Notes under the pieces: generated by a model | What the model was told of the DNA's origin: nothing | Databases searched by the model: none | What the model saw: only the letters and a program-made list of their open reading frames with translations | Translations under genes and position numbers: made by a program | Shown here: piece by piece, positions 26,363 through 34,544 of the stretch | How positions within the stretch are numbered: position 1 is the stretch's first letter | How the letters are laid out: each line of letters begins with the position of its first letter | Source of the DNA: JADJYF01 sp043782755 | GTDB taxonomy: Bacteria; Pseudomonadota; Gammaproteobacteria; Ga0077536 | DNA length: 64,000 nucleotides | Direction: 5' to 3' | Assembly: GCA_043782755.1 (NCBI GenBank) | Contig: JAYWAC010000240.1 | Span: 1-64,000, forward strand

Positions 26363-26698
26363 ATGAGCAAAGCCAAGACCAGTGCGATCAAGGAAAAGCA
26401 AACCAAGTCGCAGATCATCGCTGCGCTGGCCGACGATACCGGCCTGACCAAGAAGCAAGTTCAGTCGGTTCTGACGGCAACCAAAGCCCTGGCGGCACGC
26501 CATCTGATCAAGAACGGTTCCGGTGAATTCGCGGTGCCGGAAATCGGCATCAAGCTGCGTCGCGTGCAGAAGGCCGCGCGCAAGGCCGGCATGGCGCGCA
26601 ACCCCTTTACCGGCGAGATGGTGAAGGTCGAAGCGCGTCCGGCCAGCCTGTCGGTGCGCGCCGCTGCGATGAAGGCTATCAAGGACGTCGTCGCCTGA
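26363..26698 (+). CDS. HU/IHF-family DNA-binding protein
   Basis: The ATG at 26363 is preceded by AAGGGAG (6 nt). The 111-residue basic protein has an N-terminal Lys-rich extension (MSKAKTSAIKEKQTKSQ), then the HU fold: QIIAALADDTGLTKKQVQSVL helices and a C-terminal ARNPFTGEMVKVEARP arm corresponding to the RNPxTG motif that inserts in the minor groove. It is longer than canonical ~90-residue HU. It acts as a nucleoid-associated, DNA-bending protein. It is monocistronic and ends before a strong hairpin at 26736. Confidence 0.88.
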   Translation: MSKAKTSAIKEKQTKSQIIAALADDTGLTKKQVQSVLTATKALAARHLIKNGSGEFAVPEIGIKLRRVQKAARKAGMARNPFTGEMVKVEARPASLSVRAAAMKAIKDVVA

Positions 26699-26735
26699 GT
26701 TCGTAAGTAGCAGAAGGATCTGCATGAGAGTCTGG

Positions 26736-26760
26736 ATACGGCCGACCTTGTCGGCCGTAT
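26736..26760 (+). terminator. Terminator-like hairpin after the HU-like gene
   Basis: ATACGGCCGAC and GTCGGCCGTAT form a perfect 11-bp stem with a CTT loop, 37 nt after the HU stop. The following CTACATTTAT is only moderately T-rich, so termination efficiency is uncertain. Confidence 0.65.
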
Positions 26761-26787
26761 CTACATTTATCCAGCCAGTGCTGTCTG

Positions 26788-26869
26788 TGTAGGTGCGGCC
26801 ATTCGCACCTTCATTCCAGAGCATGAATGCCGGGGTGCACCATTGAATGTGCGAATGGTCGCACCTACA
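26788..26869. repeat. Inverted pair of family A REP-like elements (BIME-like)
   Basis: The left element has the perfect stem AGGTGCG-GCCATT-CGCACCT (26791-26810). The right has GTGCGAATGGTCGCAC (26849-26864). The right element reverse-complemented matches the left over roughly 24 bases (TGTAGGTGCG(G/A)CCATTCGCAC) with about two differences. This head-to-head arrangement resembles bacterial interspersed mosaic elements. It sits between the HU-like and DadA-like genes. Confidence 0.75.
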
Positions 26870-26911
26870 GGGAGCCCTCAAGGTGTTTGCCACGCCGCAG
26901 GTCATCACGCA

Positions 26912-28177
26912 ATGCGCATCATCGTCGTCGGCGCCGGCCTGCTCGGTCTGACGACCGCCTATTTCCTGCGGCGTCACGGCGCGGAGGTCGAGCTTATCGA
27001 GCGACGGCCTGGACCTGGGCTCGAAACCAGTTTCGCCAATGGCGGCATGTTGCACGCGAGTCAGGCCAATCCCTGGAACGAACCGGGCGTGTTGTGGCAG
27101 GCCTTGCGTATGTTGGGACGCGAGGACGCCGCTCTGTTGATCCGTCCGCGCGCGCTGCCGCGCATGCTCGGTTGGTCGTGGTGCTTCTTGCGCAATTCCT
27201 CGTTGCCGCGCTATCTCGCCAATGTCGAAAAGAATGCGCGGCTTGCCGACTATTCATTGGCGGTGCTGGCTGAGCATTTCGGCCCGCTGGCGTTGCCTTT
27301 CGAGCGCGCCGACAGGGGCACACTGAAGATTTACCGTAGCCAGGCCGAACTCGACACCGCCAGTCGCTTCGCTGAACGTTGTCGTGCTTTCGACGTGCGC
27401 TACAACGTGCTGGCGGCCAGCGAAGTCGCGCGACTCGAACCCGCGCTCGCGCCTATCACCGCTGACTTGTCGGGCGGTATTCATTTTCCCGATGATGTGT
27501 CGGGCGATGCGCAGCGCTTCTGTCGTGCGCTGGCCGAGCACTGTGAAGCTAAGGGTGTGCGCTTTCGCTACGCAGCGCACGCCGAACAGGTGTTGACCAG
27601 CGGCGGGGCGGTGAGTGGGCTCATGGTCGATGGCGAAGCGCAGCGCGCCGACGCGGTGGTGCTGGCCGCCGCCAGTCATACCCCGGCACTGGCCGCCAGC
27701 TGCGGCTTGAAAGTGCCGGTGCAGCCGGTCAAGGGCTATTCCATCACGGTGCCGATGGCGCACTGGCGCGTGCAACCCGAGGTACCTGTCATCGACGAGC
27801 GCTATCATGCGGCCGTGTGTCCGCTCGGCCAGCAATTGCGCGTCGCTGGCACCGCCGAGTTCGCTGGCTTCGATACCACGCTTACGCAGAGCCGCATCGG
27901 TAATCTCTACGATCTTATTGCGCGCATCTATCCTGCTGAGAGTCGTGACATCGATCGCCGCACCTGCGCGGAGTGGACAGGCCTGCGGCCGATGAGTCCC
28001 GATGGCGTCGGCATCATGGGTCGCACCGCCGTGCAAGGCCTTTATCTCAACACCGGCCACGGCCATCTCGGTTGGACTATGGCGCCGGGCGCCGGTAAAT
28101 TGGTCGCCGACGACATCATCCTGAACGACACCGAACTTCCGCGAGCCGACTTCGCGCTCGCGCGTTTCGACACCTGA
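26912..28177 (+). CDS. D-amino-acid dehydrogenase/FAD-dependent amine oxidase (DadA-like)
   Basis: I chose the ATG at 26912, where MRIIVVGAGLLGLTTAYFLRRHG begins the FAD Rossmann motif. The earlier frame is not family-like and crosses REP repeats. The 421-residue DAO-family protein shows LIERRPGPGLETSFANGGML (DadA-like SxANG), VKGYSITVPM and a C-terminal EWTGLRPMSPDGVGIMG / NTGHGHLGWTMAPGAG, as in DadA. DadA oxidises D-amino acids to 2-oxo acids and feeds electrons to quinones. A glycine- or other amine-oxidase role cannot be excluded. It is followed by a zinc-ribbon protein gene. Confidence 0.85.
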   Translation: MRIIVVGAGLLGLTTAYFLRRHGAEVELIERRPGPGLETSFANGGMLHASQANPWNEPGVLWQALRMLGREDAALLIRPRALPRMLGWSWCFLRNSSLPRYLANVEKNARLADYSLAVLAEHFGPLALPFERADRGTLKIYRSQAELDTASRFAERCRAFDVRYNVLAASEVARLEPALAPITADLSGGIHFPDDVSGDAQRFCRALAEHCEAKGVRFRYAAHAEQVLTSGGAVSGLMVDGEAQRADAVVLAAASHTPALAASCGLKVPVQPVKGYSITVPMAHWRVQPEVPVIDERYHAAVCPLGQQLRVAGTAEFAGFDTTLTQSRIGNLYDLIARIYPAESRDIDRRTCAEWTGLRPMSPDGVGIMGRTAVQGLYLNTGHGHLGWTMAPGAGKLVADDIILNDTELPRADFALARFDT

Positions 28178-28268
28178 GCCACGACGCAATCGCGGAGACT
28201 CGAGCCTTGGAATTCTCACAACTGACGCGCGAACCCCATCGGGCCGGCGACGCGGCGGCAGAGCGACG

Positions 28269-28652
28269 ATGACACGCTTATCCGATTTTCGTTGCTGGCG
28301 CTGCGGTAGCCAGCTCGCGGAAGACCAGCTACCGATTCGACGCGCCGAGCTGTGTCCAGCCTGCAATGCCGATCTGCACGTGTGCAAGATGTGCGGCTTC
28401 TATAACACGTCGGTGGCCGACGCTTGCGAGGAAACCATCGCGACTGTGGTCAGCAACAAGCAACGTGCCAATTACTGTGATTACTTCAAGCCCTCGCCAC
28501 GCGCCTTCCAGGGCGCGGCCGATGACGCTGCGACGCGCGTGCGTGCCGAGCTCGACGCCTTGTTCGGCGGCGCGGCGAGCAGCGCGCCCAGTACCGACGC
28601 GACGCGTAACCAGAGCGAATTGGAACGTCTGTTCGATCTCAAGAAGGACTGA
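28269..28652 (+). CDS. Small zinc-ribbon-like protein, function unknown
   Basis: A 127-residue protein with paired cysteines: CWRCGSQL, CPACNADLHVCKMCGFYN and CDYF. The spacing suggests at least one zinc ribbon in the first ~75 residues. A low-complexity Ala/Ser-rich region (100-115) and an acidic-basic tail ELERLFDLKKD follow. I do not recognise a named family. It lies 91 bases after the DadA-like stop on the same strand and may be co-transcribed. Confidence 0.75.
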   Translation: MTRLSDFRCWRCGSQLAEDQLPIRRAELCPACNADLHVCKMCGFYNTSVADACEETIATVVSNKQRANYCDYFKPSPRAFQGAADDAATRVRAELDALFGGAASSAPSTDATRNQSELERLFDLKKD

Positions 28653-28684
28653 ACTCGTGCGGGTAGCGCGTCTGCAGCACACTT

Positions 28685-28833
28685 GCTAGAACCGGTCTCA
28701 AGATTGCTGCGCTTGTTATTTTGCGCGTCGGCGGTGCTCGAAATCCTCACATACTTCTTTGTATGCTGCGGTTTCTCCGCGCCGGCGACGCGCAAACTGA
28801 CTGCGCTCGCTTAATCTTGAAACCGGTTCTAGC
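28685..28833. repeat. 149-bp long imperfect inverted repeat
   Basis: The ends are 21-bp arms (28685-28705 and 28813-28833) that match at 20 of 21 positions when reverse-complemented. Internal segments are also self-complementary: GCGCGTCGGCGG near 28723 pairs with CCGGCGACGCGC near 28786, and GAAATCCTC...CATAC pairs partly with GTATGCTGCGGTTTC. The whole could form a long cruciform or RNA hairpin. It lies between the zinc-ribbon gene and the SMP-30 gene. No transposase is present. Confidence 0.8.
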
Positions 28834-28875
28834 TTTTCCGACACAATCAAACTCGACAATCACCCAGGGGGAGTC

Positions 28876-29730
28876 ATGGCGAAATACACACTAGAAATGT
28901 TGGCGGACGGATTCATTTTTCTGGAAGGCCCACGCTGGCACGACAACCAACTGTGGCTGTCGGACATGCGCGGCGAAACGGTCTACACCCTCACCGAGGC
29001 CGGCAAGCGCAGCAAGGTGGCGTCCTTCCCCAAGCATCCCTCGGGCATCAATTTCCTGCCGGACGGTCGCGTGGTCATCGTCTCCATGCAGGACCGCAAG
29101 CTCATGCAGGTCGATGCCGGCGGCAAGCTGAGCGAATACGCTGATCTCTCGAAGATGGTGTCCTATGACATCAATGACACGGTGTGCGACGCCAACGGCA
29201 ACATCTATGTCGGTAACTTCGGCTACGATCTCCTGGCCGGCGAAGACCCCAAGACCGCTGACCTCATCATGGTCGCGCCCTCGGGTCAGTGCAAAGTGGT
29301 GGCGAGCGGGCTCGAGTTTCCGAACGGCGCGGTCATCACACCAGACGGTCGCACCCTGATCATCGCCGAGACTTTCGGCCACAAGCTCAGCGCCTTCGAT
29401 CGCGCTGCTGACGGCACGTTATCCAACCGGCGCGTATGGGCGCATCTCGGTGAGCGTACACCGGACGGCATCTGTCTTGATGCCGAAGGCGCGATATGGG
29501 TGTCGTCCTTCGTCACCAGTGAATTTGTGCGGGTGCTGCCCGATGGTTCTATCGGCGACATCATCACCACACAGGGCAAGCGTGCCGTGGCCTGCAACCT
29601 CGGCGGTGCCGATGGTCGCGCGCTGTTCGCTCTGACCTTCGCCGGTGAACTGGCGGATCTTGGCTCGGGTAAGCCGCTGGCGGCGGTGGAAGTGTGTCGC
29701 GTCGAGGTGGCGGCGGCGGGTTCGCCGTAG
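28876..29730 (+). CDS. SMP-30/gluconolactonase-family protein
   Basis: A 284-residue six-bladed propeller lactonase. It has FIFLEGPRWHDNQLWLSDM (metal-binding Glu in EGP), SYDINDTVCDANGNIYVGNFG (Asn), GLEFPNGAVITPDGRTLIIAE (Asn) and TPDGICLDAEGAIWVS (Asp), the conserved metal/substrate residues. GGGGGAG lies ~6 nt upstream of the ATG. It likely hydrolyses a sugar- or acid-derived lactone. It is alone on its strand, following the long inverted repeat. Confidence 0.9.
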   Translation: MAKYTLEMLADGFIFLEGPRWHDNQLWLSDMRGETVYTLTEAGKRSKVASFPKHPSGINFLPDGRVVIVSMQDRKLMQVDAGGKLSEYADLSKMVSYDINDTVCDANGNIYVGNFGYDLLAGEDPKTADLIMVAPSGQCKVVASGLEFPNGAVITPDGRTLIIAETFGHKLSAFDRAADGTLSNRRVWAHLGERTPDGICLDAEGAIWVSSFVTSEFVRVLPDGSIGDIITTQGKRAVACNLGGADGRALFALTFAGELADLGSGKPLAAVEVCRVEVAAAGSP

Positions 29731-29753
29731 CCCGGCACATCGCTAGCGGAAAA

Positions 29754-30059
29754 TCATTCGATGTTGAACAGCTGGTCGAAATTGGCGACCGCGAGAATGT
29801 CGCGAATCACTGGTTGGGCGTTGGTCAGACGTACGGCCTGACGCTGGCCGCCGGCATGTTCGCGCAACTGCAACAGCATGCCGAGCGCGGCGCTGTCCAT
29901 ATAAGTGGTGCCGCGCAGGTCGAGCACGTAGTTGCCAAAGTGCTTGCCGGCGGCTTCATAGGCCTGGCGCAGCTCGCGATGGACGTTGAAGTCGAAGCGA
30001 TCCTGAACATGGATGGTCAGGGTCTGGCCGTCGCCAGAGGTCTGGGTGCTGATGCTCAT
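29754..30059 (-). CDS. STAS-domain protein (anti-sigma factor antagonist type), end of chemotaxis operon
   Basis: I chose the ATG at 30059, with GGAG 7 nt upstream, over a GTG/ATG further out. The 101-residue product has YVLDLRGTTYMDSAALGMLL, where Ser in DSA corresponds to the phosphorylatable residue of SpoIIAA-like STAS proteins. It is the last gene of the operon headed by cheY, 65 bases after the MCP. It probably partners with an anti-sigma or PP2C-type regulator encoded elsewhere. A link to chemotaxis is contextual. Confidence 0.88.
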   Translation of the reverse strand: MSISTQTSGDGQTLTIHVQDRFDFNVHRELRQAYEAAGKHFGNYVLDLRGTTYMDSAALGMLLQLREHAGGQRQAVRLTNAQPVIRDILAVANFDQLFNIE

Positions 30060-30124
30060 CTTGAGACTCCGATGCAATATTTTCTGGGATATTCGAACGC
30101 TGGCCAGTCAGTGGCGGTGGGCGC

Positions 30125-31306
30125 TCAGAACAATTCGATCTCGCCTTCGACCATGGTCGCTTGATGGGCCGGTTTACGCGGCTGCATCTCGTGCAGGACA
30201 TCGGCCGTGAGACGCAATTGCTCAAGGCTGGCGTCGAGGGCCTGCGACGACCAGCGCATAACGCCGGTTTCAACCACATTTTCGAAGCGTGCCAGCGCTT
30301 GCTCGCCGTGCTCGGCGACTTGCCGCGCGATGTCCTCGAATTGCAGCGCGCGCACTGCGCTGTTGGAGCGTTCGGCGATTTGCGCCGCCAGGCCCGAGGT
30401 CTCACCTAGCAGCCCGTGCAAGGACGATTCCAGCGTAGACAGATGCTTCGTCATGCCGTCGATGCTGGACTTGTGAGTGAGCAGCTTGCTCATGTCCGTT
30501 GATGCCGAATCACCGACCAGCTTGCGCGTCGAATGCATGGTGGTCTGCGCGCTTTCAACCTGGGAGCGAATCTGTTCGTTGAAATGCGCGGAGTTGAGCG
30601 ACAGCTTGCGCACCTCGTCGGCCACCACCGCGAAGCCACGTCCAGCCTCGCCGGCGCGCGCGGCTTCGATGGCGGCGTTCAAGGCCAGCAGATTGGTCTG
30701 ATCGGCGATGCCTTTGACATCGCCCAGCAGTTCGAAAATCTGCGTCATCTGGGTGTTCATGGTGTCGATCATGTTGACGATGTCCATGCCGCGTTTGCTG
30801 GCGACAATGGCGTTGTCGACGAAGCCTTGCAGCACATGGGAGGTGTCGCGCACGAACTTGCTGATGGTGACGTTTTCTTGCGGGTCGTTGCTGGCGTTTG
30901 AATTGGGCGAACCGTTGGCGAGCGTGTGTAGCGCTTTGTCCATCAGCGACTTCTGGGTCTGCGCGTCGGCGTGAAAGCCGTCAAACGAATAGCCGAGTGC
31001 CGCGACTGCATCGCGAATCAATTCGCGGATCTGCACCATGTCGCCCTGCAGTTGGCGGATCGTCTGGCGCGAGGCGTCATGCAGCAGTTCGATGCGTTCG
31101 GCATGGTGGAGGCTGGCGTCGGATTGTGCAGCCTGTGCGGCGGCACTGCTGGCAAGGGCGTCGCGGCTGCGGCGTTCATCCCACATCCAGGCCGCCGCCA
31201 CCGCCAGTAGGCAGATCAGCGCGACCGGAGATTGATCGATCACCATCGTGCAAAGCGCGGCGGTGACGGTGACCAGTCCGGGAATCACGCGATGGGAGTC
31301 GTTCAT
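30125..31306 (-). CDS. Methyl-accepting chemotaxis protein without a periplasmic sensor domain
   Basis: A 393-residue receptor. Two hydrophobic segments lie at ~8-24 and ~27-43 with only a few residues between them, so there is no periplasmic domain. A helical linker follows, then the MCP signalling hairpin GIADQTNLLALNAAIEAARAGEAGRGFAVVADEVRKL. It lacks an obvious HAMP domain. The C terminus ends GEIELF, nearly the same as the end of CheD (GEVELF). It probably reports membrane or cytosolic conditions to CheA in the same operon. Confidence 0.9.
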   Translation of the reverse strand: MNDSHRVIPGLVTVTAALCTMVIDQSPVALICLLAVAAAWMWDERRSRDALASSAAAQAAQSDASLHHAERIELLHDASRQTIRQLQGDMVQIRELIRDAVAALGYSFDGFHADAQTQKSLMDKALHTLANGSPNSNASNDPQENVTISKFVRDTSHVLQGFVDNAIVASKRGMDIVNMIDTMNTQMTQIFELLGDVKGIADQTNLLALNAAIEAARAGEAGRGFAVVADEVRKLSLNSAHFNEQIRSQVESAQTTMHSTRKLVGDSASTDMSKLLTHKSSIDGMTKHLSTLESSLHGLLGETSGLAAQIAERSNSAVRALQFEDIARQVAEHGEQALARFENVVETGVMRWSSQALDASLEQLRLTADVLHEMQPRKPAHQATMVEGEIELF

Positions 31307-31404
31307 GCGTTGAGATCTCGCGAGCCGTTTTTTTTTCCGTCGCGAAGTACATCGGAAACAGCGAATTTTTCTTTAGGCCAGGTGACCCCGCGTCAGTGAT
31401 TTCG

Positions 31405-32466
31405 TCAATTTCGAGTAAGTCGGGAAGCGAGCTCTGCGATTTCATCGAGCGGCACGACATGGTCGGCGGCGCCGAGCTTGACCGCCTCGCCGGGCATACC
31501 CCACACCACGCTGGACGCCTCGTCTTGGCAAATGGTCTTGGCGCCCGCCTTGTGCATGTTGAGCATGCCCTTGGCACCGTCGGCGCCCATGCCGGTCAGC
31601 AGCACACCGACCGCGTTGGGGCCCAGGTTGCTGGCCACCGCATCGAACAGCACATCGACCGACGGACGGTGACGATTGACCAGTGCGGTGTCGTGCAGAC
31701 GGCAGCGATAACGCGCGCCGGCGCGCTCGACCGTAAGGTGACGGTGACCAGGAGCGATGTAGGCATGGCCTTGCAGTAGCGGCTGGCCGTCCTCGGCCTG
31801 ACATACCCGCATCGGACTGGACTTGTCCAAGCGCGCTGCGAACGCCGCACTGAAGGCTTGTGGAATGTGCTGGGCAATAACAATAGCCGCACTGTCGTGG
31901 CTCATGTTTTCCAGCACTTCGCGTATCGCCTCGGTGCCGCCGGTGGAGGCGCCAATGGCGATCAGTGTCGGCGGCATGGCTAGCCCGGCGACCGGCTTGG
32001 CAACGCTGACTGCTGCTTTGATGGCGGCACGCGCCGGATTGAAGGGACGCAAGCGCGCGCGCGCGACGGCCTTGACCTTGGCGATGATCTCGCCCGCGTA
32101 GTCTTCGAGATGGTGGGACAGATCGAGCTTGGGCTTGGTGACAAAATCGACCGCGCCTATTGCCAGTGCCTGGAAAGTGATATCGGCACCCTGCTCGGTC
32201 AATGATGACACCATCACCACGGGCATCGGCCGCAGCCGCATGAGCTTGGACAGGAAGGTCAGGCCATCCATGCGCGGCATTTCGACATCCAGGGTCAACA
32301 CGTCGGGATTGAGCTGTTTGATCATGTCGCGTGCCATGAGTGGATCATGCGCGCTGCCGACCACCTCGATACCGGGATCGGAAGCGAGCATCTGACTCAT
32401 GACTTTGCGCACCAGCGCGGAGTCGTCGATCACCAGCACGCGTATCGGTGTAGCACGCCTATCCAT
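31405..32466 (-). CDS. cheB: CheB protein-glutamate methylesterase
   Basis: A 353-residue response regulator/methylesterase. The receiver has DDS and the phospho-acceptor Asp at ~60 in LTLDVEMPRMDG. The linker follows, then the esterase with GASTGG (nucleophilic Ser), QHIPQAFS (His) and LTGMGADGAKGM (Asp). It demethylates and deamidates MCP glutamates. It follows cheD by 12 nt and precedes the MCP by ~98 nt. Confidence 0.95.
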   Translation of the reverse strand: MDRRATPIRVLVIDDSALVRKVMSQMLASDPGIEVVGSAHDPLMARDMIKQLNPDVLTLDVEMPRMDGLTFLSKLMRLRPMPVVMVSSLTEQGADITFQALAIGAVDFVTKPKLDLSHHLEDYAGEIIAKVKAVARARLRPFNPARAAIKAAVSVAKPVAGLAMPPTLIAIGASTGGTEAIREVLENMSHDSAAIVIAQHIPQAFSAAFAARLDKSSPMRVCQAEDGQPLLQGHAYIAPGHRHLTVERAGARYRCRLHDTALVNRHRPSVDVLFDAVASNLGPNAVGVLLTGMGADGAKGMLNMHKAGAKTICQDEASSVVWGMPGEAVKLGAADHVVPLDEIAELASRLTRN

Positions 32467-32478
32467 AGTCTGTGTCGC

Positions 32479-33135
32479 CTAGAACAGTTCGACCTCGCCG
32501 CTCGCCGGCTTGCGTTCGATGTGGGCGCGGTAGCTGCCTTCCTCGGCGATGACGTCACGGCGCTCGGCGGATGCCAGTGGCTTGACCTGCGCGGCGCCAC
32601 TCACAGGATGAAAGCGCACTTGGCGGCCGCAGTGACCACCGACATCCTCGCCGGCGATTTGTATACCTTCGTTGGTGAGGTATTCGCGCACGAACTGGAT
32701 ATTGCGCTCACCGATATCGCTCGCGATCCGCAGCACGTGTCCGCCGCCGACTATTTTGGCTTTGAGTCGTTCGCGGCGACCACCAGCCTTGAGAATGGCA
32801 TTGATCAGATGTTCCATCGCGAACGAGCCGTAGCGCGCCGCGTCACTGCCACCGTCGCCCAGACTGATGTCGGCCAGGCGTCCGTCGCCGACCTCGGGCA
32901 GCATGAAGTGGTTCATGCCACCGACCTTGAGCAGCGGGTCCCACAGGCAGGCCGATACGCAGGAGCCGAGTGTGGTGGTGATGAATTCGTTCTCGCCCGT
33001 GGCGTAGTACTCGCCCGGCAGGATCTTGGCCACCACCGCACCGAGCTTGGCGTCAAAGCCTTTGCGGATATGCGTGAACTGCGCCGCGAGTTGGGCCTGG
33101 CTCCGCGTCTGTATCGCGTCGCTACTTGTGCTCAT
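32479..33135 (-). CDS. cheD: CheD chemoreceptor glutamine deamidase
   Basis: A 218-residue protein with TTLGSCVSACLWDP (catalytic Cys), GGMNHFMLPE (catalytic His) and the C-terminal half of the CheD fold (KIVGGGHVL, ERNIQFVREYLTNEGIQIAGEDVGG). It deamidates receptor Gln residues and may bind CheC/CheX. Its ATG overlaps the cheR stop by four bases. The tail ASGEVELF matches the end of the operon's MCP. The N terminus is about 30 residues longer than short CheD proteins. Confidence 0.93.
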   Translation of the reverse strand: MSTSSDAIQTRSQAQLAAQFTHIRKGFDAKLGAVVAKILPGEYYATGENEFITTTLGSCVSACLWDPLLKVGGMNHFMLPEVGDGRLADISLGDGGSDAARYGSFAMEHLINAILKAGGRRERLKAKIVGGGHVLRIASDIGERNIQFVREYLTNEGIQIAGEDVGGHCGRQVRFHPVSGAAQVKPLASAERRDVIAEEGSYRAHIERKPASGEVELF

Positions 33136-33998
33136 CTCGCACTCGCTTGCCGATAGGTCGTCCGCCCTATCAGGTCAAAGCGTGTGCAGGTACCTAACAT
33201 GGTTTCCGAATGTCCGATGAAAAGATAACCGTGGCGCGCGAGCACGTCGGCATAGCGACCAAACAGGCGGCTCTGGGTCTCTTTGTCGAAATAGATCACG
33301 ACATTGCGACAGAAGATCACATCGAACGGGCCTTTGAACGGCCATTGCTCCATGAGATTCAGCGGTGCGAAGCGAATCATGCCGCGCACTTCGTCCTTGA
33401 CACGCAGATTGTCGGCACCACCGCCGGCGTTGGTAAAGAAACGCTTGAGGCGTGCTTCACTAAGACCCTGCTGGCGATTAGTTGGGTAGATGCCAGCGGC
33501 CGCCGTCGCGACCACATTGGAGTCGATATCGGTGGCGAGAATCTTGACGTCCCAGCCACTGTTATTGCCGAGCGCTTGCCGCAAGGTCATGGCGATGCTG
33601 TAGGGTTCTTCGCCAGTCGAACAGCCGGCCGACCACACGCGGATGCGACGGCTGGCGGCATTGGTCTTGAGCAGCACGGGCACCACGGTCTGGGCAAGAC
33701 ATTCGAAATGATGGTGCTCGCGAAAGAACGACGTCAGGTTGGTGGTGATGGCGTTGATGAAGTTCTCGATCTCGGCGTTGTTCTCGTCGCGCACCAGCGC
33801 GCAGTAGGCATCGAAGCCCGACAGGTTCATGGTGCGAATACGGCGCGCCAGGCGGCTATAAACCAGCTGGCGTTTGGTGTCGTTCAGACTGATGCCGGCA
33901 TACTTGCCGACCAGTTTGCGCAGCAGTTCGAAATGTCCGTCGGTAAACGTATATTCCTGCGGCGCGTCCAAGGTCTGAGCGATAGCGAGGGAGGTCAT
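33132..33998 (-). CDS. cheR: CheR chemoreceptor methyltransferase
   Basis: I chose the ATG at 33998 (288 residues); the frame extends to 34157 but the extra ~53 residues are basic and not family-like. CheR hallmarks are the N-terminal helical domain, NLTSFFREHHHFECL, SAGCSTGEEPYSIAM (SAM motif), LATDID and FDVIFCRNVVIYFD. It methylates MCP Glu residues. A weak AGGA lies ~12 nt upstream. It is coupled to cheD. Confidence 0.93.
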   Translation of the reverse strand: MTSLAIAQTLDAPQEYTFTDGHFELLRKLVGKYAGISLNDTKRQLVYSRLARRIRTMNLSGFDAYCALVRDENNAEIENFINAITTNLTSFFREHHHFECLAQTVVPVLLKTNAASRRIRVWSAGCSTGEEPYSIAMTLRQALGNNSGWDVKILATDIDSNVVATAAAGIYPTNRQQGLSEARLKRFFTNAGGGADNLRVKDEVRGMIRFAPLNLMEQWPFKGPFDVIFCRNVVIYFDKETQSRLFGRYADVLARHGYLFIGHSETMLGTCTRFDLIGRTTYRQASAR

Positions 33999-34160
33999 GC
34001 TGTCTGTCCTGATCGGTATGGGTTCCGCATCCTGCATTGCACGATGACGACTTGGTCGACGGATCCGTTGGTGCGATCGACGCCGTCGCTGCGTTAGCAC
34101 TGTTAGCTGCCGTTGTTCTGTCCCTTGGCTATGTTTATCCGTGGCGCTTGCGACCATGGA

Positions 34161-34490
34161 TCAGTGGGCGTTGAGACCGAGCGGCACGGCGTAACCGGAC
34201 ACCATGACGGCGTTGGTGAAGGCCGCCGACGGTGTGCGGATCTCAAAGCTGCGGGTCTGGCGGCTACAAACGCCGGCTAGAGCAGCCAGGTACTGCAGTG
34301 CGGCTGCGTCGATGAACTCGACCGCACTGGCGTCGCAAGCCACGTTGGCATGGCTGCCAGCCGCCAGCTGGGCGTCGCATTGCTGTTTGAATTCGGCGAT
34401 ATCGCCGATACGCAGTGTTGTACGAAGAGGCATCAGGATCGTGTCGCCGTCGATGTGCGAGCGGGTGTCAGTCGTCATGTCCATTTTCAT
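34161..34490 (-). CDS. STAS-domain protein lacking the phospho-acceptor Ser
   Basis: A 109-residue STAS protein between cheW and cheR. The core reads ANVACDASAVEFIDAAALQYLAAL. Where SpoIIAA-like proteins have D-S, it has D-A-A, so the usual phosphorylation is impossible. This form resembles MlaB/STAS_2-type adaptors associated with chemotaxis or transport operons. Several ATGs lie close together at the start; the first (34490) is used. It may be an unphosphorylated scaffold or partner in the chemosensory array. Confidence 0.85.
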   Translation of the reverse strand: MKMDMTTDTRSHIDGDTILMPLRTTLRIGDIAEFKQQCDAQLAAGSHANVACDASAVEFIDAAALQYLAALAGVCSRQTRSFEIRTPSAAFTNAVMVSGYAVPLGLNAH

Positions 34491-34544
34491 GGGCTGCTTA
34501 CGTCGGAATCGAAGGAGCTTGCGTGTGGCGCGACGTTCACGATG

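Noticed and set aside
28685..28833. Insertion sequence or MITE
   Set aside because: The long inverted repeat has no target-site duplication or transposase that I can see, so I list it only as an inverted repeat.
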